Origin: Bog-257 sp963835725
Lineage (GTDB): Bacteria; Acidobacteriota; Terriglobia; Terriglobales; Acidobacteriaceae
Reading direction: 5' to 3'
Length of the DNA stretch: 64,000 bases
NCBI GenBank assembly: GCA_963835725.1
Contig: CAWIGM010000009.1
Location: 124,001-188,000 of the forward strand
Below, one piece after another: positions 26,498-35,312 of this stretch. The first letter of the stretch is position 1. Every line of letters starts with the position of its first letter. Below the pieces are notes generated by a model. It saw only the letters and a program-made list of their open reading frames with translations, was not told the DNA's origin and did no database searches. Position numbers and translations under genes: made by a program.

Positions 26498-27508
26498 ATG
26501 AAGAAAGCCTTGATAACCGGCCTCTCCGGCCAGGACGGCAGCTATTTGGCCGAGTACCTTCTCGAATTAGGTTATGCAGTTTATGGAATGGTGCGTCGCG
26601 AGTCGGACACCATGCGCTGGCTTGCGCCTGTCCGGGACAAAGTCGAAATCCTGTACGGCGACATGCGCGATCAGGTTTCGCTCGAAGTCGCTTTCGCCAA
26701 GGCCACACCTGATGAGCTCTACAACCTGGCCGGACAGGTCTTTGTGCCTACCAGTTGGCACTTGCCCGCCGAAACCTTCGACATCAATGTCGGCGGCCTC
26801 GCCCGTCTGTTGAACATCGTCGAGCGCCTCAAGCCCGACACGCGCGTGTACCAGGCGTCCAGCTCCGAGATGTACGGCAACCTGAACGGACTGCGCAACG
26901 AAGACACGCCGCTCAACGCAACGTCGCCTTACGGCGTTTCCAAAACCGCTGCGCATAAATTGTGCGAGGTTTATCGTGCGCGCGGAATTTTTGCCGTCGG
27001 CGGCATCCTGTTTAATCACGAGTCGCCGCGCCGCGGGCCGGAGATGGTGACTCGCAAGATCACCCTCGCCTCCGCTGACTGGGCCAAGGGCAAAAAGAAC
27101 AAAGTAAAGCTGGGCAACATGCAGGCGCGCCGCGACTGGGGCTTCGCCGGTGACTACGTTCGCGCCATGCACGCCATGCTTCAGCAGGAGAAGCCGGTCG
27201 ACTACGTCATCGCTACCGGCCAGTCGCATAGCGTTTACGAATTCGTGGTGGAAGTGCTGCGCACGCTGGACCTGGTTCCCGCCGGAGCGAACGTTGCTGA
27301 CGTGGTGAACGAGTATGCCGAAGTCGATCCCAAGCTGTTCCGTACCGGCGAAATTCACGATCTGCGTGGCGATGCTGCGCTGGCGCGTCGCGAACTGAAG
27401 TGGACGCCCGAAGTCGATTTTGCTGCCCTGGTGCGCATGATGGTCGAATCCGACGCTGGCTTGGCAAAGCAGGGATCGGCAAAGCCGCAGTGCGCCGGGC
27501 GTGTGTAA
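26498..27508 (+). CDS. gmd: GDP-mannose 4,6-dehydratase
   Basis: 336 residues, an extended SDR enzyme that converts GDP-D-mannose to GDP-4-keto-6-deoxy-D-mannose, precursor of fucose, rhamnose or related deoxysugars. NAD(P) motif TGLSGQDG (7-14), QASSSEMYG (119-127), the catalytic YGVSK (145-149), and the GMD-specific blocks LFNHESPRRGPEMVTRKI, LGNMQARRDWGFAGDYV and VIATGQSHSVYEFVVE are present. Length fits the bacterial enzyme. GAGGAG lies about 11 bases upstream. Located 104 bases after the sugar transferase; no fucose synthetase or rhamnose reductase gene is in the window, so the final product is open. Confidence 0.94.
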   Translation: MKKALITGLSGQDGSYLAEYLLELGYAVYGMVRRESDTMRWLAPVRDKVEILYGDMRDQVSLEVAFAKATPDELYNLAGQVFVPTSWHLPAETFDINVGGLARLLNIVERLKPDTRVYQASSSEMYGNLNGLRNEDTPLNATSPYGVSKTAAHKLCEVYRARGIFAVGGILFNHESPRRGPEMVTRKITLASADWAKGKKNKVKLGNMQARRDWGFAGDYVRAMHAMLQQEKPVDYVIATGQSHSVYEFVVEVLRTLDLVPAGANVADVVNEYAEVDPKLFRTGEIHDLRGDAALARRELKWTPEVDFAALVRMMVESDAGLAKQGSAKPQCAGRV

Positions 27509-27559
27509 AGGGCCACGAGGCGCGGGTTTCGAAGCCAGCGCCGAAGGCGCGTCATACTC

Positions 27560-27660
27560 TAGCCCAGCACGGAGCCGCAGGCGGAGTGCTGGGTAGAGTG
27601 GGAAATATCCCGAGCCCTTCAGGGACGGCAGGGTTCTCACGCACACGACTGAAGTCGTGC
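27560..27660. repeat. Composite hairpin repeat (REP-like), copy 1
   Basis: TAGCCCA-GCAC...GTGC-TGGGTA (27560-27595), CCC-TTCA-GGG (27615-27624) and CACGACT-GA-AGTCGTG (27644-27659). Sits between gmd and the next gene. Confidence 0.7.
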
Positions 27661-27717
27661 CCTGATACAAAGCTCACGGCGTTTCCTCAATTTCCCTGAG
27701 TACCCGATATCACTGGT

Positions 27718-28650
27718 ATGACGTTCCCTGAGATAGCCAGCCCTCGCGTCGCCTCCCAGAAAAAGAGCATGCTCCGCCGCCTCATCCGATGGGCATTCCT
27801 CGCGTTCCTGCTCGTGGTTGTGCTGTTCGCGGTCGGCGTCATCAACAACAATTACTCCTTCCACCGCGCCTCGCGGGCCGAGTTTTCCTCGCAACTCGAT
27901 CGCGCCATCGACAGCTCGACCGCGTGGATCGTTGCCCATCCCGACATCCAGGGCAACCCGCCGCTGATGTTCATGATCGGCGACATGGCGCAGATGTCGG
28001 ACGACCCGCGCCTGCAACGTTTCCTCCAGAGCTATCTCGCCAGCGAGCATGTACGCATCCCGGGCGTTCCTCCGACGTGGTACTTCGCATATTGGGCCGA
28101 TCCCAGCGTGCCGCTGCCCGTACTCTCAGAGTCGATCGTCGCTCGCCTCGGCCGGCAGAATCGCTGGTTCCTGTATGCCACGGCACCTGACCGCGTGCCG
28201 CTTCTCCCGGAAGACCGTGCCAACCTCTTCTCCCCGACGAAATACAGTTGGGGAACGCGCCTGCATATGCAGTTCATCGCGCTCGACATCTACCGCCATT
28301 TCAATGGGCCAACGCCTGAACTGGAGGCCGCGATCAATCCCGTTGCCGAGGGTGTTGCCCGCGACGCGTTCTGGGACTTCCGCGCCAGCGATTCCTACGA
28401 GCAGCGCAATGCCTTCCTCCTGGCTGCGGGCCGGCCAGACTTGGTGAAACCGCGCTGGATTGATCGTATGCTGGCGAATCAGCAGCCCAACGGAGCCTGG
28501 AACTATTGCTGGTACGGCTGGTGCCGCGGCATCCTGGAATTCCGTTTCCGAGAGTCAGGCGATCAGGGCCACTCCACCGTGCAGGCGGCCTGGGCCATGT
28601 ATCAGCTGAAGTACAAGCACCAGGACTGGATCAACCAGCATTACCAGTAG
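27718..28650 (+). CDS. Membrane-anchored protein of unknown function
   Basis: 310 residues, N-terminal anchor (FLAFLLVVVLFAVGVINN, about 29-46) and a large extracytoplasmic domain. No named family, but QQPNGAWNYCWYGWCRGILE followed by GHSTVQAAWAMYQL resembles the helical toroid repeats of terpenoid-cyclase/GH-like proteins; Trp and aromatic residues are abundant. An EPS-modifying or binding role is a guess from position. It is the last gene of the plus-strand EPS run; the hairpin at 28684-28708 follows. Confidence 0.65.
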   Translation: MTFPEIASPRVASQKKSMLRRLIRWAFLAFLLVVVLFAVGVINNNYSFHRASRAEFSSQLDRAIDSSTAWIVAHPDIQGNPPLMFMIGDMAQMSDDPRLQRFLQSYLASEHVRIPGVPPTWYFAYWADPSVPLPVLSESIVARLGRQNRWFLYATAPDRVPLLPEDRANLFSPTKYSWGTRLHMQFIALDIYRHFNGPTPELEAAINPVAEGVARDAFWDFRASDSYEQRNAFLLAAGRPDLVKPRWIDRMLANQQPNGAWNYCWYGWCRGILEFRFRESGDQGHSTVQAAWAMYQLKYKHQDWINQHYQ

Positions 28651-28683
28651 CGCGGTCTCCTCGCCTTTCCTTCTGAATGAATG

Positions 28684-28708
28684 AGGGGACGAGAGCTACT
28701 CGTCCCCT
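28684..28708. terminator. Hairpin between convergent genes
   Basis: AGGGGACGAG / CTCGTCCCCT, a 10-bp perfect stem with a 5-base loop, followed by TGAG. No T-run, but it lies exactly between the convergent ends of the EPS run and the sulfatase gene, so it is a likely bidirectional terminator. Confidence 0.6.
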
Positions 28709-28726
28709 TGAGAGAAACTGCTTCCT

Positions 28727-30415
28727 CTAATCGCTGCTCGGAATCGCTGTGGTTGTTTGCAGCTCTTTCATCAAGGGCACGGGATTCTCGGGATGCTGCA
28801 AGTCGGGAATCAGGTCCGTGGAAGCTCCCCCGGGGAACCGTGTGATGTTCGGATACTTTACGACAGTTTGATCGAAGTCCATCATCGCCTTGCCGACGAG
28901 AGCGCCCGCCCATCCATTGTCCTCACCGGCATATCGCCCTGGCGAACTGGTCAGGACACGGGTTGCCGCCGCGCCGTTGAAGATCATGTCGTACTTTTCG
29001 TAAGGATCCATGGTCAGGTTGTACAAGGCGCCGATCGCGCCCAGTGGAGCCTGCACCCCGAGCCATGAATCCTTTGCCGTGTAGAGATACTTCCATGCCA
29101 TGTGGATCCACGGGTCGTTCGGCCCCCCGTTTAAGTCCACCCGTACGCCTCCAAAGTTTTCGCCATTAATGTAAACCCAGGAGCTACGGGCGGAGTGCGG
29201 AGTCTTACCCAGGATGTAAGAACTGTTATCGATGCTGTCAAAATAAATCGGCTTGCCGCTGTTGTCCTTCCATTCGCCAGTCGCTGGCGGCGTAATGCCG
29301 GCCATCGAAGCCAGGGTCGCCCAGCAGTCGATGTGCGACATCATCTCGCCATACATTGCGCCTGCGGGAATGTGCCCGGGCCACCACATGATTCCCGGTA
29401 CCCGCCAGCCGCCCTCGAAGGGCGTGCCCTTGGATCCGCGAAAGGGCGTGGTGCCCGCATCCGGATACGCATCTTGCCACGCGCCGTTATCGGCGGTCAG
29501 GATCACGATGGTGTCGGGAGCATCGGCGCGGATCTCATCCACGATACGGCCAATGTCCGAGTCCATTTCCATCAGCGAATCCGAATAGTTGCCGAGATGC
29601 GACTTGCCGCGAAATTCCGGTGCGGGATTCGTGGGATTGTGCATCTTGATGAAGTTGACATCCATGAAAAACGGCTTCCCGGTCTTAGAGTGCTCCTTGA
29701 TATAAGCTACGGCCGAATCGGTTTGCCGAACATCCATGGTGGCAAGCGAATCGTAGGTAATCGTGCCTACCATTGTTGCGGGCTTGCCGGCTACGCCTTC
29801 CCACTCGCCGAGGTTTACCACGCTGTCGTACATCTTCTCGAAGTCCGGATTGAAGGACGGGAACCAGGGATGGAAATGCGGCGACGTGTCGTTGTAGGCA
29901 TAAACACCCGCGTAATACGCGGCGAAATGCTTCATCTCGTCGAAGCCGTGCTCCGTCGGATAAGAGACAGGCTTGTCGCCCAGGTGCCATTTGCCGGAGA
30001 AGTAGGTTGTGTAACCGTTGTTCCGGAAGAATTCGGCAATGGTAGGTGTTTCCTTGCGAAGGTAATTTCTGTCGCCCGGTCCGATGACGATGGAGAGCGC
30101 CGAGCGGATAGGAATTCGGCCGGTGATGAACGAAGCTCGGCCTGCGGTGCTGCTCGCCTGCCCATACCAATTCGTGAAGACTGCGCCTTCTTTAGCCAGT
30201 CGATCTGAGTTCGGAGTCGGATGGCCGAGGAAAGCGCCGCCGCCGGAGTAGGCTCCGAAATCATTCCATCCCGTGTCGTCGGTCATCAGCATGACGACGT
30301 TGGGGCGTGGCGCGGTTGACGTCTGTGCCGATGCAACAACTCCACCGACGGCTGCGATGCTCGATATTGCTAAGGCACCTGCAGTAAATCTGTAAAAAGT
30401 CAGATCAGGATTCAT
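28727..30415 (-). CDS. Exported sulfatase of the Ser-type (arylsulfatase family)
   Basis: 562 residues. Signal peptide to about residue 30 (VVASAQ). Sulfatase core: metal-binding Asp pair MLMTDDTGW (residues 46-47), the activation site Ser89-Thr-Ala-Gly-Arg93 followed by SFITGR, and FSGKWHLGD. The site is Ser-x-Ala-x-Arg instead of Cys-x-Pro-x-Arg, so conversion to formylglycine would need an anaerobic-type (anSME) maturase, or the enzyme is inactive. Substrate is probably a sulfate ester of an exopolysaccharide or aryl sulfate in the periplasm. AAGGAG ribosome binding site upstream of ATG. No permease or maturase is adjacent. Confidence 0.87.
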   Translation of the reverse strand: MNPDLTFYRFTAGALAISSIAAVGGVVASAQTSTAPRPNVVMLMTDDTGWNDFGAYSGGGAFLGHPTPNSDRLAKEGAVFTNWYGQASSTAGRASFITGRIPIRSALSIVIGPGDRNYLRKETPTIAEFFRNNGYTTYFSGKWHLGDKPVSYPTEHGFDEMKHFAAYYAGVYAYNDTSPHFHPWFPSFNPDFEKMYDSVVNLGEWEGVAGKPATMVGTITYDSLATMDVRQTDSAVAYIKEHSKTGKPFFMDVNFIKMHNPTNPAPEFRGKSHLGNYSDSLMEMDSDIGRIVDEIRADAPDTIVILTADNGAWQDAYPDAGTTPFRGSKGTPFEGGWRVPGIMWWPGHIPAGAMYGEMMSHIDCWATLASMAGITPPATGEWKDNSGKPIYFDSIDNSSYILGKTPHSARSSWVYINGENFGGVRVDLNGGPNDPWIHMAWKYLYTAKDSWLGVQAPLGAIGALYNLTMDPYEKYDMIFNGAAATRVLTSSPGRYAGEDNGWAGALVGKAMMDFDQTVVKYPNITRFPGGASTDLIPDLQHPENPVPLMKELQTTTAIPSSD

Positions 30416-30820
30416 GCCGACATACTCCTTGTTGCTTTGCGGGGACGAGTGTGACTTCAGATGAAGTCAGAACCCGCCTCCACAGGCCAGATATAGGTTG
30501 ATACGGTTTGTTATGAGTTCGTATCGCGTTGTGCGCTTGGCGACCGGATGGTAATGACACGACTTATTCGGCACCTTTAGATTTGGTGCTGCCGCGGTCT
30601 TCGCGATAGGAAGGGCCGCCGATGCAATGGCGTTCAGCCTCCGCTTCGAAACGGCAAATACACAAACTGTGTACGACTCGAATCACATTGCCAGCGACAT
30701 CTTTGGCAAGAGACAAGCCCACCGTATCCGCATTGGCAGATGGCAGGCAATGACCCCTCGCACAGTTCCCTGTGATGTAGTAGAGCAGTTGGGAGCAGTT
30801 ACTCGCGCCCTCTCGGCTGG
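30416..30820. other. Intergenic gap of 405 bases
   Basis: No gene supported. Contains the palindrome GACTTCA-GA-TGAAGTC (30453-30468), about 40 bases upstream of the sulfatase start codon, a possible operator. Confidence 0.4.
30453..30468 (-). promoter_or_regulatory. Palindrome upstream of the sulfatase gene
   Basis: GACTTCA-GA-TGAAGTC is a perfect 7-bp inverted repeat 38-53 bases upstream of the sulfatase start codon. Position fits an operator, but it also shares the CTTCA/TGAAG core of the REP-like hairpins seen elsewhere in the window. Confidence 0.35.
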
Positions 30821-31285
30821 TTACTTCCAGGCGCGAAGGTTACTTGCCGTGCCTTTGATCACGGCACGCTCGAAGGGGAGCATGTATCGGTCGGAGAGAG
30901 GCTTGCGTTGTTTGTCGGACCCGGTGACGAAGTGAGTGGTGGTGCCGGTCGCCAACAAGGTACGGTCTTCTGCGCGATAGACACCGTAGTCGAACTGGAT
31001 CAGCGAACGGCGCAGACGCGTGATGCGAGTGCGAATCAGTATCTCGTCATCGTAAGCCGCGGAATCCTTGAAGCGGCAGTTCGCCTCTGCCACGGGAAGC
31101 AGATAGCCGTCCTGCTCTAGTTCGCGATAACAGTAGCCGAGGTCTCTCATCAACTCAACGCGGCCGATCTCGAACCAGATCAGATAATTCGAGTTGTAGA
31201 CAACGCCCATTTTGTCGGTCTCCGCGTAACGGACACGGAAGCGGGCCTCGCCGATAGTAGTGCCAGACTCATCTTCTACGAGCAT
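30821..31285 (-). CDS. Acyl-CoA thioesterase, YbgC/FadM hotdog family
   Basis: 154 residues from the ATG at 31283-31285. An open frame upstream continues to 31426 but is not homologous to anything I know. Hotdog motif FRVRYAETDKMGVVYNSNYL is the YbgC/4-hydroxybenzoyl-CoA thioesterase signature with the catalytic Asp; FEIGRVELMRDLGYCY follows. Hydrolyses acyl-CoA or acyl-ACP in the cytoplasm; the acyl group is not predictable. Divergent from the APC permease gene, with 186 bases between. Confidence 0.83.
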   Translation of the reverse strand: MLVEDESGTTIGEARFRVRYAETDKMGVVYNSNYLIWFEIGRVELMRDLGYCYRELEQDGYLLPVAEANCRFKDSAAYDDEILIRTRITRLRRSLIQFDYGVYRAEDRTLLATGTTTHFVTGSDKQRKPLSDRYMLPFERAVIKGTASNLRAWK

Positions 31286-31471
31286 GCCTGGATTGTGTTC
31301 TTCTCGCGCGCCTTGGGGAAAGGACCTAACACCCAACGGGGCGTAACCTGCCTTCAACAGAGAGGAGGCCAATTCGCTGGCATGACTGCTTAGGTCAGCT
31401 AGCGGGATTCTCCAAAGCATTGACATGGGTTCGGCCGCAGCCTACTATCGCGCAATTCACTTATCCGCATT

Positions 31472-32848
31472 ATGGAGTTCCCCACGGCGCAGGCTACCTC
31501 TGCTGTCTCGAATCCGGTTCGGTCCAAAGGTCACCTTCAGCGGATTGTCGGCGTCGGCTTTGGCATCGCCGTCGGCATTGGCGCCACCATCGGCCCCAGC
31601 ATCCTTCGCACGCCCGGCGAAATCGCCGCGCAAGTGCGAAATGCGTGGGTGCTGATCGGCATCTGGATTCTGGGTGGCATTTATGCGTTCTTCGGCGCGG
31701 TGACAGTGACCGAGCTGGGAACCATGCTCCCACAAGAGGGCGGCTGGTACGTCTACTCTCGCGCTGCCTTTGGAGAGTACGCCGGCTTCCTGGTGGGCTG
31801 TTGCGACTGGACCATGCAAGCCGCCGCGATCGGCTATTCGGCCATCGCCTTCGCCGAATTCACCATCGGCCTCCGCCCTGACTTGGCGCCACACCTGAGG
31901 CTGCTCGCCGTTGGCGTCGTAGTCTTCCTGACGGCCTTGAACTGGATTGGCGTGCGCTCCAGCAGCCGGACGCAGGAAATAACCAGCCTCATCAAGACGC
32001 TTGCCTTGGTTACATTCATCGCCGCGTGCTTTGTCGTCCCACAAGGCAAGGCCGCCTCCGCGGTGCCGTCGCTCCTCCCGATGCTGCACGGTGGTTTGCT
32101 GCTGGCCCTCGTGATCGCCATGCAAGGAGTGATCGCCACCTATGACGGCTGGTATTCGGCAATCTACTTTATGGAGGAGGACAAGGACCCGGTCAGAAAC
32201 CTGCCGCGGTCGACCATCGGCGGGGTCCTGATGTGCATTGCTATTTTCCTGCTGGTGAATTTCGCGCTGCTGCGCGTGCTGCATATGCCTGGGCTCGCAA
32301 GTTCCGAAGTGCCTGCCGCCGACGCAGCCATGGCAATCGTCGGCCCGCATGGCAAGCAGATCATCCTGGTCATCGCGATCATCACGGTGTTGAGCAGCAT
32401 GAACGCCTGCCTGCTCTGCGCGTCGCGCATTCTCTTTGCCCTGGGCCGGGAGCGGTTGCTGCCACCTTGGCTGTCGGCCGTCAATTCCGGAGGCACACCG
32501 TCCACCGCGCTGCTGATGTGCGCGCTTGTCAGCATCGGCCTGGTGGTCAGCGGAACGTTTGAGACGCTGATTGCGGTGGCAACGTTTCTGTTCGTGACCG
32601 TCTACATCTCGGGATTCTCCGCGCTGTTCAAGCTGCGGGCAAAGCAGCCGGCGATGGCCCGGCCGTTCAAGGCGTGGGGCTATCCCTGGTCAACCTTGTT
32701 CGTGCTCCTGGCGTCGGTTGGATTTCTGGTGGGAGCCGTGATCGGCGACTTGAAGCACAGCCTGTTTACCCTCGTCCTGATCGCGGTGAATTATCCAATT
32801 TATTACTTCTGGATCAAGGGGCGGGCGGTTAGCGGTTCCGAGCCTTGA
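31472..32848 (+). CDS. APC-family amino acid permease
   Basis: 458 residues with 12 predicted spans. The start GIAVGIGATIGPSILRTPGE matches the APC motif at the first helix, where backbone carbonyls bind the substrate amine. Cation-coupled uptake of an amino acid or amine is likely; the substrate is open. Starts at ATG 31472, divergent from the thioesterase gene. No ligand-specific motif seen. Confidence 0.87.
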   Translation: MEFPTAQATSAVSNPVRSKGHLQRIVGVGFGIAVGIGATIGPSILRTPGEIAAQVRNAWVLIGIWILGGIYAFFGAVTVTELGTMLPQEGGWYVYSRAAFGEYAGFLVGCCDWTMQAAAIGYSAIAFAEFTIGLRPDLAPHLRLLAVGVVVFLTALNWIGVRSSSRTQEITSLIKTLALVTFIAACFVVPQGKAASAVPSLLPMLHGGLLLALVIAMQGVIATYDGWYSAIYFMEEDKDPVRNLPRSTIGGVLMCIAIFLLVNFALLRVLHMPGLASSEVPAADAAMAIVGPHGKQIILVIAIITVLSSMNACLLCASRILFALGRERLLPPWLSAVNSGGTPSTALLMCALVSIGLVVSGTFETLIAVATFLFVTVYISGFSALFKLRAKQPAMARPFKAWGYPWSTLFVLLASVGFLVGAVIGDLKHSLFTLVLIAVNYPIYYFWIKGRAVSGSEP

Positions 32849-33314
32849 GCCAAGTCGGACGTGCGCAGGGCTGAGATGTGCCGTCTGATGCAGATCGGGA
32901 TTTAACCCTGGCTTGATCAGTGATCAGTGCCGACGTTACGCCAGTCGACAATTTCACCGCCTCTCCGCAGCGCATCGGTATCGTTCACCGAAGATCAGAG
33001 CCCGGAGGGCGGCGGTCATGATAGCCCAGGATGGAGCGAAGCGGAATCCTGGGTAGGCTATCTAATTAGGGCCTCAGCCGGCTTTAGCCGGCGACACCTG
33101 CCGTCCCTGCCGGGACTCGGCCTCATTCAAGCAAGCCTACCCACCGTTCCGCTTCGCTACACGGTGGGCTAAATTCAGTTCCGCCCGCGTCCACGCGTCG
33201 TAGGCGAAACCAGCCCACGACGCAAGCGTGGCCACGGGCTCGGTTCGCGCCAAGGTCGACATCCGGCCGACGAAGAGAGTTGGTTTGGTTGTGCTATGGC
33301 GGTTTTGCGGTAGC
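32849..33314. other. Intergenic gap of 466 bases, mostly hairpin repeats
   Basis: No gene. Most of it is the paired REP-like elements listed at 33022-33171, and a GC-rich stretch 33180-33240 with further short palindromes (GCCCACGACG, CGTGGCCACG). Confidence 0.6.
33022..33171. repeat. Composite hairpin repeat (REP-like), inverted pair
   Basis: Plus copy 33022-33055, TAGCCCA-GGAT...ATCC-TGGGTA; minus copy 33138-33171, same frame with stem CCGT...ACGG and the same GAAGCGGA loop; between them GCCGG-CTTTA-GCCGGC (33077-33092). The two outer copies are in opposite orientation, as in bacterial BIMEs. Confidence 0.75.
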
Positions 33315-33716
33315 TTACTGCGCAAACGCGCTATCTAAGGGAGAAGGTCCGGAGCCGCCGTTAGCGCCATTATTTCCCCAACCTCCGACGTTCTCCATTG
33401 GTCGACCGTCCACGGACTTCACTCGATAGCCGTGAAGGTGGGAATAACCCCATAGTTCAAATTCGACGTCGACTACTGGCCGGGCAGCCTTGTGCATATC
33501 GGAGCACAAATTCTTGCTGGATTGCACATCAAACCAATGGGGGTCCTTAACGAAGCGAAATCGCACATACTCGTCGGCCCTAGCATAGTAACCGGGCTTG
33601 TATTCCTCTGGCGCACACTCCCAAGTCATCGCCCCGGTGACGTACTTTCTGCGCTCGCAGCCCGCGAGAATGAGGCATACCAGCAACATCGAGACGATGA
33701 TTATGAGCCGCTTCAT
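33315..33716 (-). CDS. Lipoprotein of unknown function
   Basis: 133 residues. Signal peptide with perfect lipobox LAGC (residues 17-20 approx). The mature part holds two further Cys (ECAPEEYKP, NLCSDMHK) and FELWGYSHLHGYRV, and ends in a Gly/Asn-rich tail. No family recognised. Isolated. Confidence 0.72.
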   Translation of the reverse strand: MKRLIIIVSMLLVCLILAGCERRKYVTGAMTWECAPEEYKPGYYARADEYVRFRFVKDPHWFDVQSSKNLCSDMHKAARPVVDVEFELWGYSHLHGYRVKSVDGRPMENVGGWGNNGANGGSGPSPLDSAFAQ

Positions 33717-33845
33717 CGCGGAAAGAATACGTGACAGAGCGCCCTGGCGCCACAGGCTGTCGTAATGAGCATTATCACCAACAATGCTAAGACAGCCCGG
33801 TCGCTTGCGATATGGGGATATATTTCAACAGTTGACGAGGTTCAG

Positions 33846-34595
33846 TCATCGCTCCTCTCGCTGTTCCTTATGATTAGCATTGCGAGCTGCGGTAGTTGGC
33901 CCCTCCACTTCCAACGCATTCTCTGCCCACCATCGAACCTGTTCACTGGAATGATGGAAGTATCTACGAATCGCAGTCTCGTACTCGGATGAGCCGGAAA
34001 TCTTGAAGAGCGCGCCAGCCGCCGAGAAGTAAGCGTTGTAAGGTATCGGGCCGAAGAACACGTCATCGGGCACACCAATCTCTGCTTCGGCTTCAAGCGC
34101 CGTCCGGTACTTGTCGTAATACGGGCGGATCGCAGCAATTGCCCGAACATCTTTGGACATCCCAAGCACCTGAATGTAATTGAGCGGCTCGTGTCCGAAG
34201 TCGCTCTTCAACGTTCGGTCAATGAGAAAGGAAATAGCGCGGTCTCGGTCGGGATGTTTCAGGAACGCCTGTGTACAGCAGCTCAAAATAAAGTCGTCTG
34301 CTTCAGACATCATCATTTCGAGAATTTCGGTGTCGTCCTGGTTCCACGTGCGCTTACACCACCAATTTGAGGCGAAGTCCATTCGCTCGTGTCGATCCCA
34401 TTGCTCCCACCGCTGCTTAATGTCAGAGGCGCTGACTTCAAAGTCCTTTTCCGCCATGAACCGCGATATACGACAGTATCCGCTGTCTCCAATCTTGTAT
34501 GAGTACGACCATTCAGTACTCTTAACCAGTTCGGGCGTCTCCCCTGGCTCGGTGTGCCTCCTCACAAATTCGAGAATATCCGGATTTATTTCCAT
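33846..34595 (-). CDS. Hypothetical cytoplasmic protein
   Basis: 249 residues, no signal or span. N-terminal half acidic and rich in Trp/Arg (KQRWEQWDRHERMDFASNWW), C-terminal half helical with HEAT-like spacing (FFGPIPYNAYFSAAGALFKI, RRYFHHSSEQVRWWAENALE). I do not recognise the family. No close neighbours in operon. Confidence 0.6.
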   Translation of the reverse strand: MEINPDILEFVRRHTEPGETPELVKSTEWSYSYKIGDSGYCRISRFMAEKDFEVSASDIKQRWEQWDRHERMDFASNWWCKRTWNQDDTEILEMMMSEADDFILSCCTQAFLKHPDRDRAISFLIDRTLKSDFGHEPLNYIQVLGMSKDVRAIAAIRPYYDKYRTALEAEAEIGVPDDVFFGPIPYNAYFSAAGALFKISGSSEYETAIRRYFHHSSEQVRWWAENALEVEGPTTAARNANHKEQREER

Positions 34596-34676
34596 GACCG
34601 TGGCCGCTTAGGAGCTTGATTGGCGATATCAGGCCTTATCGTAACCTGGCCTGAATGCGAGTTCGATTTCTCTTCG

Positions 34677-35198
34677 CTACTGACTCAGCCTCAGCTCGAA
34701 CTTCGTTACCTTCCACTCATTCCCGTCCAGCACCACGTGGTAGAGCCCGCCTGACATGCACTGATTGCCGCACATATAGCTTCCCTGGACCGCTGCCTCG
34801 GTCGGGCTGGTCCAGAAGATGTTGCCGAGGCCGAACATGACCGCGCTCTTCTTCGTGTGCTTGTCGATGACCGTCGTCGTGTAGTCCTTGTTCTTCCGCA
34901 GCCCGCAGTCGGACTCGGGCAATACCGGATACGGCTTGAGTTTCCCGAGAAACTGCTTGTCCGCATCCTGACCTTTCACGCGAAAGCAGTAGGCATGCGC
35001 GCCCAGTTGCCACGATGTGATCTGGTAGCGCGCGACCGCCTGGTACACCGCGCTTTCAGCGGCCGGCGAGGGAGCCTGCGTTGTCGGCTGCTGCTGCGAC
35101 GGTTGCTGCGCCGTTGACGGTTGCTGTGCCGGCGCCTGCCCAAACACGCATCCGCAAATAAATAAGGAGACCACTGAAGCAAGAATCCTGAGTTTCAT
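34677..35198 (-). CDS. Exported protein of unknown function
   Basis: 173 residues from ATG at 35196-35198; upstream codons to 35273 are unlikely. The signal peptide MKLRILASVVSLFICGCVFG has C-G-C at its end (possible lipobox ICGC); the following Gln/Pro/Ser-rich linker is about 30 residues, and a Cys-containing domain (YCFRVKGQDA, SDCGLRKNKD, YMCGNQCMSG) ends the protein. Not recognised. Confidence 0.65.
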   Translation of the reverse strand: MKLRILASVVSLFICGCVFGQAPAQQPSTAQQPSQQQPTTQAPSPAAESAVYQAVARYQITSWQLGAHAYCFRVKGQDADKQFLGKLKPYPVLPESDCGLRKNKDYTTTVIDKHTKKSAVMFGLGNIFWTSPTEAAVQGSYMCGNQCMSGGLYHVVLDGNEWKVTKFELRLSQ

Positions 35199-35225
35199 GT
35201 TCGTGATCCTGCTGTTCTGTTGGTG

Positions 35226-35307
35226 CCCCAGGTTCGCGTCCTTCTTTCGGACGCTAACCTGGGGGTAACGCATCGCCCACGTTAGGCCAAAAAAGGGCCG
35301 AACGTGG
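35226..35307. repeat. Two consecutive long hairpins
   Basis: Hairpin 1: CCCCAGGTT-c-GCGTCC (35226-35241), loop, GGACGC-t-AACCTGGGG (35249-35264). Hairpin 2: CCACGTT-a-GGCC (35277-35288), A-rich loop, GGCC-g-AACGTGG (35296-35307). Both have the same plan: outer stem, one mismatch, inner stem. They sit between the GT stop (35313) and the next gene's start. Confidence 0.7.
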
Positions 35308-35312
35308 CGCGC

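Noticed and set aside
26567..27670. Minus-strand ORF of 367 codons
   Set aside because: Antisense of gmd, which has all catalytic motifs.
30627..30935. Plus-strand ORF of 102 codons
   Set aside because: Overlaps the thioesterase gene on the other strand and has no motif.
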